NCBI GenBank assembly: GCA_027946365.1 | Contig: JAPEUQ010000005.1 | Coordinates: 558,001-622,000, forward strand | DNA from: Kalmusia sp. IMI 367209 | Lineage: Eukaryota > Ascomycota > Dothideomycetes > Pleosporales > Didymosphaeriaceae | Direction of reading: 5' to 3' | DNA: 64,000 nucleotides | Shown: positions 45,766 to 59,926 of the stretch, piece after piece | Position numbering within the stretch: the stretch's first letter is position 1 | Layout: every line of letters starts with the position of its first letter | Translations under genes and position numbers: made by a program | Notes under the pieces: model-generated | Databases searched by the model: none | What the model was told of the DNA's origin: nothing | The model's input: only the letters and a program-made list of their open reading frames with translations

Positions 45766-48700
45766 CTACATCCAACCCCCCAGTTTCAGGCAAATTCTCT
45801 TTTTTGGCGGTTACATCTAGATTTTATACTATATTCTAAGCAATTCTACAATTCCCATCTTGTTCAAGTCAACATAGTAAGCTAAATGACGCACACAAAT
45901 CTCACAGTCACATCCATCCTCTGTGCCTATTCTTAATCATCTCTCCTCGTGCAATCCTACACGCCCTGCTTCGCCCCAATCCCTCATCGGTCTTCTCGGT
46001 CGAACCGCGCATCTCCGAGCGCATAGCACCCTCCGCGACCGAAATCTCCGTCACGCCACGGACATTCCACGCGCCTAGCCATTCATCCCACGCAGGCACC
46101 TCACACTATGACCAGGCACCAGCGCACCCCTTACGCGTCCGCATCTTCCGCTAGAACGGACATGTCGGAAACGGCGCTTCGCGCAACAAAATCCCACGGC
46201 GCACGGGCCCGCCATCGGATGACGGTTCGTCTCATGCCCCGCTAACGCCGGGAAGGACCGATTTCATGCATGGCGTGTGCTGAAACGGGCGTGAGGGGAA
46301 GGTTGTCAGGCCTGCACGGTGGGTTGAGAGCGACACGTATATATAGGGTGGCTGCAGCTCGCCGAGAACAGTGTTTTCGATGCGTATATAGACTTGCTGA
46401 AGTTACTTGAATCCGCACTCCTGATACAACGAACCCTACTGGAAGTCTGTCACCTGAGAAAGAGTTAAGAGATAGTGAACCATGTCGACGGCGTATATAT
46501 CGATTTATGATCTGCTGCGTATCACGTACACGTACGAATCGCAAGCGCTGGAGGCGGAGGGATGTAAGAAGCGTTCTGTTTCCTCGAATGCTATCTGTTC
46601 TGTGAGCCTAGTCCCTACCCGTGTTGTCGAAAGACCAATATGCTGATCCTCCCCATAGACACCTGAGACATGCCATACACCATCAAGGTCTTCGAGCTAC
46701 GAAGCCCTAGAAACCGACTTTACGCCAAAATTCGCCCGCACCAAGAGAGACAGTTGTGTTTCGTTGACATGATGATTCCGCAGTGAGCTACGATTTCATG
46801 TCAGTCGCAGTCTGTAAAAGCTGTGCTGTAGTCCCTCACATTGCCTCGCATACGCGAATCCGACTGAAGAAAGCGTCGTCTTCCTAAACACTTGGGTCGC
46901 TCCATGTGCTACTGGCGCTCGGTCTCATTATAGCTCACGCCGGACGCGTGCGCTGCGGTAGTAGTAGTACACCGTGATAGCCACGAAGATGATGAAAGTG
47001 GTAATCATATTTCGCTTGTGCTTGTGGATTTAGACTCGGTGGTGCGAGAGGCGCCGAGACTGGAGGATGACGGAGGACTGCGGCGGTCGTTGCGAGGTTC
47101 TTGAAGGGGTGGCAACGAGGGAAAGCTTTGCAAAGTGGGTTGAGTGTGGGTAGATGAATCGGTAGCGCAGAATGGCAGTTGCTGGTTTCGAGAGCTGTTG
47201 TCCCTTCACCCCCTGTGTTTTGATCCCAGAACTGCCTCGCCCGCCTCGAGCTGCTCAGTCCCTCAACACCAACAACATACACCCGCCCCCTCACCACATG
47301 CTCACGCAGAGAGCACAAGATAGGTAATAGAACTCCCTCCGCACGTCTACCCACTTTGTGATCTGCCCCTTTGCCCCGAACGACGGATATCTGTCCTCTG
47401 CCTCCCTTGGGCGTGACCAGGCCAGTAGCAGCGGCGGACGAAGCAGCAATAGCAGTCTCAAGGGAAGAACATCGACAGTCTTCTATATAAGAGCCCTATG
47501 CGCATACTTTCAGCAGTAAACAGGTATGCGCGACCGGTCTGACGGAAAGCCGGATGTTGGCACAAAAGAGCAGCGCCAGGCTGACTGACTGTAGCGCTCC
47601 GTACTAATGACTTTAGGGACAGAGACTATGCATCTATACAGGTTGCGGTATGTCTCATCGAAGACCGACGACTGCGACAACAACGCGGACAATGCGGACG
47701 TGATCTTGCCACAAGAAGCGCTAAACAGCCCTCTCCCTACCTCGCCCGCACACCGAGAGTTTCTGGAGACGCACGATTCCACCGCGACTTCCAAAGACAT
47801 TGTGCTCGTCATAAGCGACAAGACTGAAGCCAGGCAACACAGCCGTATTCAGCAATGCTTGTAGGTACAGTGCCAGGTCAGCTACGCAAGGTCAAGGCCT
47901 TTGTGTCCCTCGCGAGAGTTGCTGTGTACAGCACCATGGCTAACAGTGACTAGCAGCACAGCCCATACTCTAGGCATGTACGCTCAGATTTGGCTCGCTT
48001 TTGCCATTCGAGAAGTCCCAGAAAACCAAAGCATAACATGGTTGAGGCATCGCGTCACTAGGTCCTCTCAGCGTTCCACCGTCCACCAAAGTAAAGCAGA
48101 GAACCAGGGACCAGGATAAGATACCCACGAAGCGGGAGTTCATCGGCTTGGAGGCCTACCCATATAGTCGAGAAGAGGAGGTGCCACACTTGACACGACC
48201 CATGCTCCTGGGGTGACCAAGAATCGCAGCCTTGACCCCCAAACCGCACACCCCCACAGGTCTATCCATTGAGGTTCTCGTTCTTGGGCTCAAAACGCCA
48301 TGTATATTGGGCATCTCCCCACAGTGTCTCAACCTGTACAACCTCGGCCAGGGGTCATTCACAGTTGTATGATGAAGAAGAAAGCCCCTAGACGGACACC
48401 ATATGTCCAGATACCGCAAGTGCAATCCTAGCCTGGTACATTACCACTGTTCGTCAGCCTACACAGCTTCAGCCAGTATTCATGCATGGCTGTATGATGG
48501 AGAATCTCGGTCGCCGCCACTCTGCGCTCATTATGGAAGTAACCTTTCTCGCATACCTCGCAAACACTCAGGAGGAAGTTAGGGAGACCTCCCCTCTGAA
48601 CAAGCCAGCTTCCCCGGATCCTTCGGACCGGCTAGTTCAGGCTTAGATGCCGGTAGAATTCAGCGACTACCTAGGCTTATGTCCGCTTTGATCGGCCCTC

Positions 48701-51700
48701 CTACCGAGAATATCTCTTAACTTGCGAAAAAGGCTACTTATTGTAGTTTTCAAGAACGTGCGCGCGATCTTTTGCTTTAGTACATCGAGGTAACGACAAG
48801 GGCCGATTCACGAAATACTGCCATGCCAAATATACGGCGTGATGCGCGGCCCAAGCAGGTTAAGCGTGGTCCAATCTTCGACATTGTCGTGCTACGTGCC
48901 ATTCCGAATAAGCTTGAGTGGGCAGATGGACACCAATTACTGTGATGCCTGATTCGCTAAAGCAAAAGACGATTCTGGTGGAGACTTCTGTCCACATGAA
49001 GGATTGTCGGATGCCACTTCGATACGCTATGGCAGGCAGTGCATTAGACGGTGGATTGAGAAGGCAACCACACCGAAGATGATACATGCGCCTGGGCTAG
49101 ACCGAGACGGCTCTGAGCGTCTGAACAACGCTGACTTTCAGGTTGCATTTGCAGAAGAGGATAAGCGTGAATACCATCACAAAGTCATACAATCATGTAT
49201 GTCGTCCGGTGGATGCATGTCTTAAAAAATCCATATCCTGCGGCGAACACAACAAACCACCCTCAGAGAGGCTTCCGTCAAGTTCCGCATGAGGAAGTCT
49301 TGCCTCAGACTCGCATGAAGCTACCGAGCACCTCCTTGCCGTAGCAGAATAGGCAAAGAAGTTTCGTGTTCTTTTCGGAAATACTCGATAAAAAGGAGGC
49401 CGACACAGATACTGCGAGAAATGGACAATGATGATGGGCAATTTCGACGCGGGCCTAAGGAACCCTTACCAGCCGAGATTTGTGCGACTGGAGGGTCGAA
49501 TCGAAGCGCCTCGTATTAAGAGCGTGTACAACAAGCCGAATTTCATCGATCTAATCCATGACTTGGAAATGGTTCCTGTCTCCAGCTTCAAGATCTCTGT
49601 GGATCGATGTCGATAGAGAGACAATACGAAGACTGCACCCTCCATAAAGATACTCGCAATCTTTTCATGTAATTTTTTCGCAATTATATCGTCGAGTCGG
49701 ATCGAGAAGGAGATTAAAGACCTGGCGTCACCACAAATGTTTCTCAGAAGACCCTCGATATGGCCGCAATTAAAGTCCATGGTAAAGATCAGGTGCCAAA
49801 CAGCGCCACTACCGGACTAAGTTGTTAGGGATGGTGATCTAGAGACTCGAAGCACTTGGACCCGGGAACCGTCTCTTCTGTCATTCTGCAAACAGTGTGT
49901 ATACGTTATCGGCATTGACCTTGGATCCTTGCGTAGTCGGGATTCTTGTGCAAATTCTTTTTTGCTCAAGCTCTCGGATCTCTGGAAGGGATAGTGTCGT
50001 CTGCAACTCAGCTATGAGTCTTGATCCTTGACTAGCACCTTATATTATATTCAGCAGCGTGCACGCAATATCGAGTCGAAGATACATGTACTTGCCAGGA
50101 TAGTACTCTTTATTGCCCTCAGATCCATCGACAAACAAGTACATTTTTTCGAGTCGACGAGGTCAAACCATGACACACAAGGAGACATCGTTATCATGGC
50201 TACCAAGCAGCCCTTTTAGGAGTATGCTTAGACCTATCGAGTGAGCCAGCTCGTGAGCTGTGAAGTAATGGGTCGATGCGGCAGGAAGACGGCACACATC
50301 GATCGAACGTCTGGATCCACTTGCATGATGTTCCTGTTCGACATTCCTAGCCTATCCTCTCCTAGCCTGCCATATCTTCTGATCCGCATATGTTGCTGCT
50401 GTCATTCGAAAGCTGTCGCAAGAGATATATACGTTGCCTCGGGTGGTGCTTCGAGTGATCCTCATGATCAGCGAAGCAGACCGGACACGTTATGAGGCAC
50501 TCCGAGTCACAAACAGGATCCTCGTAAACGAGTATGGCGAGTGCTTAAGTGGGTAACCCCTCTGCGCTGGCACGGTATATGAGAGACGGTCGAGAAAAGA
50601 GCGAGTCCATGCTGGAGTCGTCCTTCGCGCAAAGGTTCCAGTTGCGTGTGACGCTCACATCCATTTGCTCAGGCACACGCAATCTGATCGATTGGCAAAG
50701 CAGTACCTCGATGTGACCAGCTCCAGCTTGAGCCCGGTGTCGTTCGCCTGCTTGTATGTTAGCATGTGTGATCAAATGCGAGAAGCTGCTCTGCTCTCGA
50801 GATCAGTCATACGAGCTACGAGTGCGCTGGAAGCTAGCCTACTGTACTGCCGCTATCTGCACATTTGTAGCTTTCTGGACTCGGCAGCGGCGCGGTCTTT
50901 TGCTATTGGTCTGGCGTCGCTGTTGCGAGGTAACGTCGAGGCCGAGAAAATGCGCTGTCCTATATTTAATGGCGAAGCCGAGAGATTGTTTCAAGGCCGC
51001 GCAGTATGGTCGGATTGTCGCCGCGCTTTGATTGGGAGTGTGGAGGAACCGACGCAATACGCAAGCTGCACCATAAGCGTTTGTATCCTCAGCACCGCGC
51101 CCACCTGCCATTGTTTGCGCAACACCATGTGCGGGGTCCATCATCTCGTTCTTCCATCCGCAAGCCGAGCCTATGATTTAGTCATAGCGAGTGCGAGATA
51201 GAATGGACACAACGGGGCCGGAGCAGACAATGTCCGCTCAGAGCCTCATACTAGCAAGCCTAAGGTTTGGAAGATGGCAGAGGAAATCCTACGAACGCAA
51301 TACGAGAACGACCACAAATAGCAGACATGGATGCTGTCAATTTCTTGCCAGCATTCACGGTCCCTACACATCAAACATGCTACAATCTTCTCTGGCTGGC
51401 ATTTGCATTTCGACAACACAATTTGTTTACTAGCTGTTCTAAGGTGGGCCCTCACACGTGCAATCAAGTCGATACATCAGAGATTCGTAGTTCATTATCA
51501 TGTGAGCATGTGACTACAGATGTGCGGAAAGGATATCAGCCAAAGCTCCAGTTCCGTCACCAAGCGCCAGCTCAAAAATTGCTTCCGAAAGCCGTGCAGC
51601 CGATCATTGAAGGATCGCTATGCAAAGTCTAAAGACATAAAAGTCGTAATCGTGAATATTCTCATGGGGTAGGCTCACGTGTGGCAAGTTCGAGACCAAA

Positions 51701-51912
51701 CCTACGTGCCAAGGTGGAGCAGACACATTGGAGCCATGAAGGGTTCGGCTAGACCCAGACGAAATCCTTGAACTCGTCCTCGTCAAAGATCTCGCCATTG
51801 ATTTGAGAGGCTGCCGAAGGGTCATCGAGGCGATTCACCGGGAGGTTGTTCTCGTTCTCGCATGAACCGGATCCCATATCAAGAAAAGCTCCTTGCGTGC
51901 GGGCCTCGTCGA
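45766..51912. other. Large gene-poor tract
   Basis: About 6.1 kb with no gene I can support. Small frames worth noting: 45908-46099 (-), 63 codons starting at GTG, reading smoothly (PAWDEWLGAWNVRGVTEISV) and possibly a terminal exon; 47607-47864 (+), an 85-codon ATG frame; 49428-49616 (+), 62 codons; and 50665-51201 (+), 178 codons with a TTG start. None has a recognisable domain, and splice signals that would join them are weak. Decayed genes are possible. Confidence 0.5.
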
Positions 51913-52460
<548 letters not shown>

Positions 52461-52899
52461 CGTTGTTGCCGAAGCAGCACGCAAGAAGGCTGTAGAAAAA
52501 GAGAGAGCAGAGTCAGCTTTGGGTATAGGGGCAAGCGGAGAGCCTGGACGGATGGACAGCGCGCTCAAACTTGCTGGAGGCAGAGGCAAACGATGACTTA
52601 CGTGATGGACCAGCCCATGGCGACGGCGGGGCAAAGCGCGCTAGACAGGGTCAGAAGCGGCAGGGGTGTGTGGGATGCGCCTAACTTACGTGTTGTTTCG
52701 GTGTTGCAAACAAGGGAAGGCGGCGTGGGACACCTCCCTTCATCGAGGAAAGCTCGATCCCGCAATAGGCATAGCGCTGTATCTGTCCCCCCGTTGGCGC
52801 CTGCCGATACGCACAGTGAGCCCACCCTCGCTTCCTCTCCAGTCTCCCTCACGTGCATCGACATCTCCAGGCCTGTTTGTAGCAGCAACCGCCGGCGAC
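52461..52899. promoter_or_regulatory. Shared bidirectional promoter of UBC13 and MTC5
   Basis: Only 439 bp separate the two divergent start codons, and part is taken by the UBC13 leader intron. The two genes probably share core promoter elements. I see no clear TATA box. Confidence 0.5.
52490..52601 (-). other. Probable 5'-leader intron of UBC13
   Basis: Sense strand reads CATCAC then GTAAGTCATCG, ending TTTTTCTACAG 29 nt before the UBC13 ATG. It has a consensus donor, a pyrimidine-rich tract and a good acceptor. An ATG at 52618 in the leader exon would then read across the start codon out of frame. Confidence 0.6.
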
Positions 52900-55800
52900 A
52901 TGGCTGGGCCGGCGACGCCCTTTCAGTCGCCGACCTTCGAGAAGGACGTGACGATCGACGTCAACGAGGAGTACACGGCTGCCTCTATCTCTCCGAGTGG
53001 CCGCGATGTGGTCCTTGCAGGGTAAACGGCTTCCGACCCAGCTCCCGACAACAGCATTGCTAAACTAAACAGGACTCAGGGCCTCCTGATCATTGACCTT
53101 GACAGCCCATACTCCCCGCCACGCTACATCCGCTACCGCATTGGCTTTGAAGTGGCCGACGTGCAATGGTCCCCTTTCGCGTCGCGTGCTGAGTGGATCG
53201 CCTCGACCAACAACAACAAGGCCATCATCTTCAACTTGAACCAGAAGTCAAGCAAGGACGATGCGCCGATTCAGTTCACTCTTGATGCTCACCAGGGCAA
53301 CATCACAGACATTAACTTTTCCGCACACCATCCAGACGTGCTTGCAACTTGTGCCCTCGACACGAAGGTTCTCACGTGGGATCTTCGAGCGCCCGCCATC
53401 CCTGCGAGCTCCTTTGTCTCTCTTCTACGGACTCCTAGTGTCAGCTTCGCAGACTGGCAAGGAGGAGCTACCCAGGTGAAATGGAACCGCCGGAACGAGA
53501 ACATCTTGGCCTCGTCACATGATCGTTACGTGCGCATCTGGGACGTCCGAAGTGGAGCTCAACCGATTACGACCATCCACGCCCACTACAACAAGGTGTA
53601 TGGAATTGATTGGCACCGTACTGAGCCTGACAAAATTCTTACCTGCTCCCTCGACAAGACCGTCAAACAGTGGGATAGGGCCGGCATTGTGGCGGACATA
53701 TCTGAACCAAGTCGTACTATCTTCACCGAGTACCCTCTGCTACGTGCTAGGCACACGCCTTTTGAAAATGGAATCGTAGCAATGCCACAACATGGGAGCA
53801 CCTCTCTCAAGTTGTACACGCAAAACGCGAACGATCCAGTCCACCAACCTACCTCCCACCCCCGACACATATTTGCAAATGATGATTCTGATGCTGGTCG
53901 TCTCCATGAGTTCCTCTGGCGCTCACGTGGCAACTGCGATGATGGTTTGGATAACCGCGAGTTCCAGCTTGTGACATGGGCAACGGATCACAAGCTACGT
54001 CTCTTCAGCGTTTCCCCTCATACGCTTCAACAAGCCGTGGGTTTCGAGAAAGGAGGACATGTTTCTGGAAGCCCAATCTCGACGCGTAAAGGTGCTCAGT
54101 ACATCACTTTCGCTAATGGACCAGTGCTCTACCATGAGGATAATCAATCCGACAACCAACAAGATGGCCAGGCCCGTACAGGTGCCCTATCTTCTCTCCT
54201 CAAGAATTCTGCGCCCATGAAGGCTGGCTTGACTAATTTGTTCCAAGGACAGACGAGGCCTACTATGACTGCCCGCTCTGTTAGACGTAACCCAGCTCAG
54301 CGAGTCGTGACTCACGTCACTTGGATGCACAATGTTAACATCGAGAGACGTAGGACCGATGGTGATGGTAGAACTTCAGAACAGGATGATGGCGAAAGAT
54401 TCGATCCAGCTGCCGAGATCAAGGCCGTGAGCCAGAAGTACCCCAATGTCGAATTCGAAGAGTTCGATCATAGGCTTCGTAAGATTGTAGTTGCCTTTAA
54501 GGCGCCTTGGGGAGATGTAGACACTTCGTCGAGCCAGACCCAATCGCCTGTTCGCAAGGCAGTATTCCTTCGGCTCAGCATTCGTTTCCCAGAACAGTAT
54601 CCTGGAACAGAAGAGTCTTTGAAAGCGGATAAGCAGATATATCCTCTTGAGATCGTTATCGAGAAGACGACTGCTGCGATTGCTCCGGCTATAGTAGATC
54701 ATCTAAGGATTGTTCTCGATCAGATCGTCCAGTCTTGTGCTTATAGGGCACAACCAGCGTTAGAGGCTGTTCTGTCTTACGCATTGGGAGACGTCGAACT
54801 CAATGACATCATCGAACACAAAGTGGAGGAGAGCTCAAGTGAGGAAGAGGAAGAGGAAGACTCAGAAACTGGTGAATTCAATAAAGATCTTATGCTATCG
54901 TCACATTCAAATACTAACATACCTCTCCCTGCGCAGACACTCGTCAAATGGTCGAATCCTGGCTTGCTGATATCAGTCCGCTTCCCTCGCCTGCCTCGTC
55001 TGGGCCCGACTATGAGTTCTTCGGCACTTGGGAACTTGACTGATCCAATCCGCCTCCCTCGATATCTGAAGCGGAATCCATCCAAGGATGACATTTTTGA
55101 AACATTCGGCCGCATCACCACGACACAGGGTTCAGAGTCTCCTGGTTCTTCTTTGGTTTCTTGGGAGTCATCTTCGTCGCCGTCGTCGTCTTCTGGCTCC
55201 GAAAGTGATCTCGTGTTTAGAAATTTTCTACCTCCCTTGCCTTGGCAGAAAGTATCGTCACGGCTACACACAAAGACTTCTTTACCGTCATCTGCCGATC
55301 CAACCAACGCTTACAGGACAAAAGCGATAGTTACTATTCTGGATGACCCGGTTACTGAGTTAATTCCTAGCAAAAAGGTTCTGGCGGAGGAGTATTTAAT
55401 ATTCGGCGATGGTCCCACGGTTTGCTTGCATAATTCAGAGGTTGCCAGGAAACATGGCTTTGAGGATTTGGCAGACGTTTGGCAGCTCTGCAAGCTCATT
55501 TTGACTAACGAAGTCCCTCTGGATATTCTACCCCAGCAACACAGGAGAGATCAGGTATTGGTGCTTGCCCGCCGAGCACTTGTTAGAATAAAGAGAAAGG
55601 ATAGTGGCCTGGATCTTCAATTTGATGAGGCAGACACTGTGACTAATCCGAAGTTAAGAGGAAGAGTGAAGTGGGGCCATCATCCCATTGTGACCTGGTT
55701 AATTCCTGCATTGTTTGATCATTTCGAACGCCTAGCAGATACTCAGATGCTGGCCATGTTGTCCTGTGTGTTTTCCGAGCCCGCTGCCCGTGAAGGAGTC

Positions 55801-57621
55801 CCTAGTGCTATGGCCAAGATGAGGCAGTCCCACCTTCCCATGTCCATGGAGGCACCGGCCTTTTCGCTCGACTATTTCGCATCGCCTGACGCCGCTTGGA
55901 GTCTTTTCAAATCCACCATGTCTATATCGTCCACCCCTGCCCATTCGAAATACGCTGCCCCTATTAATGAGTTTGGTTGGCATCGACTTTCAAGAAACCT
56001 AGACACATACGGTTCGCATGGGTCGTCGAATGGACCTTGGGGGAGCGACACTTTGCCATCCGAACCTGTGACACCTTACTCCACCGGAAACACACCGCCG
56101 ACTCTTTCGCGAGCCCCGACATTTCGCTCCGTGACTGCGAGCCACACGCCGTATTCTACGAGCCCCGAGCAGAACCAGACGTTTGGAAAGAAAGTTTCGT
56201 CCGCTGGATTCTCCAACGCTCTCGCCAATTTAGGCAAGTCATTTATTTCAGCCTCACCTCCAGTCAAATCGCGGACCGAGGATCTATCATCCTCCTTACC
56301 AACAAGCGGAGTGACTTGGGGAACAACGACATTCTACAGCAGTGGCAGTCATGATAAGGGCCTTGCAGCACCGCGTACTAAGCAGGGAAAGAGGGCTAGC
56401 TTCGGACAGGCAGACCGGGTCAATGTGGACTACATCTCGGACTCTGATTCAGATTATGATACTCTAGCCCCAGATGGCGCTTCTGAATACACAACTGCAG
56501 TTCCATCCGGGCTTGAAGACAATGATGGCAGCTCCAGGATCAAAGTCACGCTGAAAAATCAAGATCAGTTCGACGAGGAGGCTTCTGTTAGCGCACCGTT
56601 ACTTGATATGTCGAAGGAGTGGCTGTACCGAGCATGGAGGGAGCAGTACGCCGAGATGCTGGGCTGCTGGGGCCTTATCAGCAAGCGAGCAGAAGTGCTC
56701 AAATATAATGGATTGATCTCATATTTTCCATTCGAGGACACTCCTGGGTCAAAAGCTGGGTCGATGTATCTAGGGTTTAAGAAAGAGGGAGCTTCACGGA
56801 CTTTATCACGCACCTCCACTCTTGCGCCACCAGTAATCACCACGACACATTTCAGAAGTTCGCCTTTCTCATCCCCACGAGGCTTCTCTTTTAATCCCGA
56901 GGCCACTGAATTTCGACCAGGAGACTCCTTCTTACCAATTAGTGAAATCCCTGCGCCGCCACCAGATGTCTTCATTCCCTCCGAGCAATACCTTCGCCTC
57001 AGCATTCCAACTCCGGTGGCTGAGCATGCAACAGACCCGTTCAATCTACCTCTCGGCGATAGCAAGCTTTCCTCTTACGCATCGAACCGCTCCCGTCCTT
57101 CTCTTTCTCGTGGTACGTCAAACGTATCAGGCCGCTCGTCCAATGTTCCCACAGGCACCGCCAATTCACCCACGAAGAAAAGCCAGTCAGAGCCAGTCTA
57201 CAGTTGCTGCATCTGCTGGATCCGCGTCTCAGGCCGCTTCTACCTCTGTCCTGCGTGCGGTCACGTCGCGCACTTTGACTGCATGGCCGACGAACTCGGT
57301 GTAGATGAAGGCGAGTGTGTGGTCGGTTGTGGCTGCGGCTGCGGTGTCCCAACCTCCAGGGAGCGTGGTCGAATTGAGGAGTTCCTCGAAGGCGTGAGGA
57401 GCTGGGAAGAGCGCGGCAGCTGGCTGCCCGAAGTCGAGTTCGATGAGGATGCTAGTACCAGGGCGTCTAGCACGAGGGTGTATCGCCCGTATGATGCGGA
57501 TTACGAGGAGGAGATGCAGAAGTGGAGGAGGGCGGATGAGAAAGGGAGGAGGACGGAGAAAAGGGGCGAGAAAGGCAAGGGTAAGAGGAAAGCAAGGCTG
57601 ACAGGGAAGAGCTATTTCTAA
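52900..57621 (+). CDS. MTC5: SEA/GATOR2 complex subunit Mtc5/Sea3 (WDR59 homologue)
   Basis: Vacuole-associated scaffold subunit of the SEACAT (GATOR2) complex, which controls TORC1 in response to amino acids. Exon 1 is 52900-53021 and exon 2 is 53073-57621 (51-nt intron splitting a Gly codon), giving 1556 aa. The N-terminal WD40 propeller is clear from about residue 60 to 330 (HQGNITDINFSAHHPDVLATC, SSHDRYVRIWDVRSG, TCSLDKTVKQWD). An RWD domain follows at about 430-560 (EFEEFDHRLRKIVVAFK, LSIRFPEQYPG). Acidic and Ser-rich linkers come next, and a C-terminal RING-like zinc domain near residues 1418-1465 (CCICWIRV, CPACGHVAHFDC, CVVGCGCGC). The last 40 residues are Lys/Arg-rich. It is longer than human WDR59 because of disordered inserts, as usual in moulds. 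Confidence 0.93.
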
Positions 57622-58396
57622 TATTTGGTGTATGGATATAGGTGTATGAGTATCAATGGGCCGAAGTGATAGGATCGGTTGGCATCTTGTTGGAGTTAAC
57701 ATGCATTTACTTACCATTTAGCGGGGATATACGATATCTATGTATCATAGTGTACATGTACACAAGGAGCATGTAAAGGGATGTATAATTTAACTATCTA
57801 TGTAAATACCATAGTATAGACGATTGAGTCTTGATATGTTCCATAGAACATCATCTTCAGCTCTTCTATCAAATTGTTTTGCGTCATGCGCACCGAGGCA
57901 TATTGGGATTGAGGTATCAGACATGCCACGCGACCAATACTGACAAGTCAAAAAGAAGACATCATTAGCATCCTACATTCCCAGCTCCAGAGCCCCGGTC
58001 TTCCCGGCTTTCTTTGCAATGTTGTTCTGTTACACTCCCACGAAACAACAGTCTCTATCCAAAGATCCTGTGATGAATTGTGCCCATAGATGGCTTGTCT
58101 ATATCTCAGATTGCATATCAGCTATATTATTGGGAAGATACAAGATACAGCACGATTGATACGTTTCCAGCATATGGCCTGACGTTACATACACACTTTA
58201 CAATGCCAGATCGATAGCTTAGCCACTTAGCTAATCATGCCAGCTACTATCAAATCATCATCGAATGCAAACATAAACAGAGCAGCTTTATATGCAAATT
58301 CGCGTCTTTGGTACAGAACGGCAAGCGACAACAACTTCCGCATCAGATATGACATCCAGGTATCCCTTAGTAAACTGAAAACCACGCGAAGGTCGA
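57622..58396. other. Convergent intergenic region
   Basis: 775 bp between the 3' ends of MTC5 (+) and the methyltransferase gene (-), AT-rich with no supported gene. Confidence 0.55.
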
Positions 58397-59926
58397 CTAC
58401 TCTCCACGCCAAACAACCTCCATGATGACCATATAAGTCAACGGATTCGCATCGACCCTCACAAGCTCAAACCTCTCGTCGGCCTTCCTCACAATGCCCT
58501 TCCACGCCTCGACCGGCCTCTCCCTCGCATTGAACAGGGCCATCATCCTCAGATCCGTGCTCGTGCCGAACTGGTGTATCGACCTCGGCAGACTCGGGTC
58601 GAGCTCGCCTTGCTTGCCCAGGTAGTCGATGAAGACGATCTTCGCTCCGGGCCTGAGCGCGGGCCGCAGCGCCTGCAGGATCTTGACCGACTCTGCGTCG
58701 GGCCAGTCGTGCAGGATGAGCTTGATGAGGTAGATGTCTGCGGCGACGGGCTGCGGGTCGAAGAAGTTGTGCTCGCGGAAGGTGACGCGGGACTTGAGGT
58801 CCTCGGGCACGGCGGAGCTGAAGACGGGGCCGCACTCGTGGAGGTCTTCGACGATGATGTTGAGGTTTGGGTGGGCCTTTGCGAGTGCAAAGGCATCGTG
58901 ACCTCCTGAGCCGCCGACCTACCGTGTGTCAATCTAAGTAAATCAGGATAAAAAGGGGGGGAAGCTAGGGACCACTCACATCGACGACGGTAGCATTTCC
59001 CTCCTTCTCCCAGTCCAGGACTCCGAGCAGGAGATCCACGGTCCCGAAAATATCTTTCAAGTACCCCATCCACTCGATGAAGTTCCTCTGGCGCCACCCC
59101 TTCTTCTCGCCCTCGCCGCTGTTCTCCATCAGCTCCCAGGTGTTGTTGTAGTCTCCAAACACCTCTCCGCCGGTGTGGCTCAGCCTGAACGCCGTCTCGT
59201 TCATATCCGTCGGCAGCTCTTTCTTCCCAATCGCGTATCGCTCCAGCGTTTCTGGCATGACCAACATGGAGGGCCCGACATCCTGGATGCAAGCATTGAC
59301 GAGAGCGCGGAGGCCGGAGGACCGAGCAAGCGCGGCAGAGCGCGATGTGTGCTTGATGGGTGATGTGGAGGGCTTGGTGGCGTCTGCGTATGTGAAGAAC
59401 CGGAGGGTGGTCGAGTGCTCTACTATGCGTTGGACTGCTTCCTCGGGGAGATTGACGTGCTGTGCTATGGAGGAGACGGAAGCGGAGCCGTCGAGTGGGA
59501 CGGCGGCCCAGAAGTTGAAGTGGTTCAAGATGTTGAGGGCTGCGATATCTGGGAGTGCCTAGGTCGAATCAGCCAATTTCCTACCGAACCGTATCTTTTG
59601 ATGCTCCATTCTCTTCATTGTATGGATCTGGACGAGGTTTTTGGAGATAATATGCCAGGTAGTCGCTCGCTTACATTATGAACATAGTTGAAGACGCTCT
59701 CGCTCGGCCCCTGAGATATGATAGACAAGTCATTGATCGCATCCTGCAGATGCTGCTTCGTGGTGAAGATCTCAGGTGTAAACTTTGAGATATTGACCGG
59801 GCTATCCGCCGCCAGCGTCGGCGCCTCAACCTCGCTCTCCTTGAGAAGCCGCTCCAACGTCTCGGATAACTCTTTGACCCTTGCCCCAAGCTCACTCAAA
59901 GTCGGCTTCAAATTGGCAGACGCCAT
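58397..59926 (-). CDS. SAM-dependent O-methyltransferase (plant/fungal COMT type)
   Basis: Methylates a hydroxyl, typically phenolic, group of a small molecule. Exons 59926-59675, 59558-58980 and 58918-58397 all join in phase 0, giving 450 aa. An N-terminal helical dimerisation region is followed by a winged-helix part (ALPDIAALNILNHFNFW ... QHVNLPEEAVQRIVEH). The SAM site is VVDVGGSGGHDA, split by intron 2. Motif DLHECGPVF and the LILHDWPDAESVKIL segment with the catalytic His follow, then GAKIVFIDYLG. The architecture matches fungal secondary-metabolite O-methyltransferases (OmtA-like). No polyketide synthase, peptide synthetase or P450 lies in this window, so it is either stand-alone or at a cluster edge. 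A permease gene follows on the same strand. Confidence 0.9.

Noticed and set aside
48040..48600. Possible degraded TPR/kinesin-light-chain-like repeat
   Set aside because: A few short phrases looked repeat-like (NLYNLGQ), but they need several frame changes and stops, and I could not align more than one unit.
50665..51201. 178-codon frame on the + strand
   Set aside because: TTG start, no domain, unusual Cys/Ser content, and an overlapping frame on the other strand.
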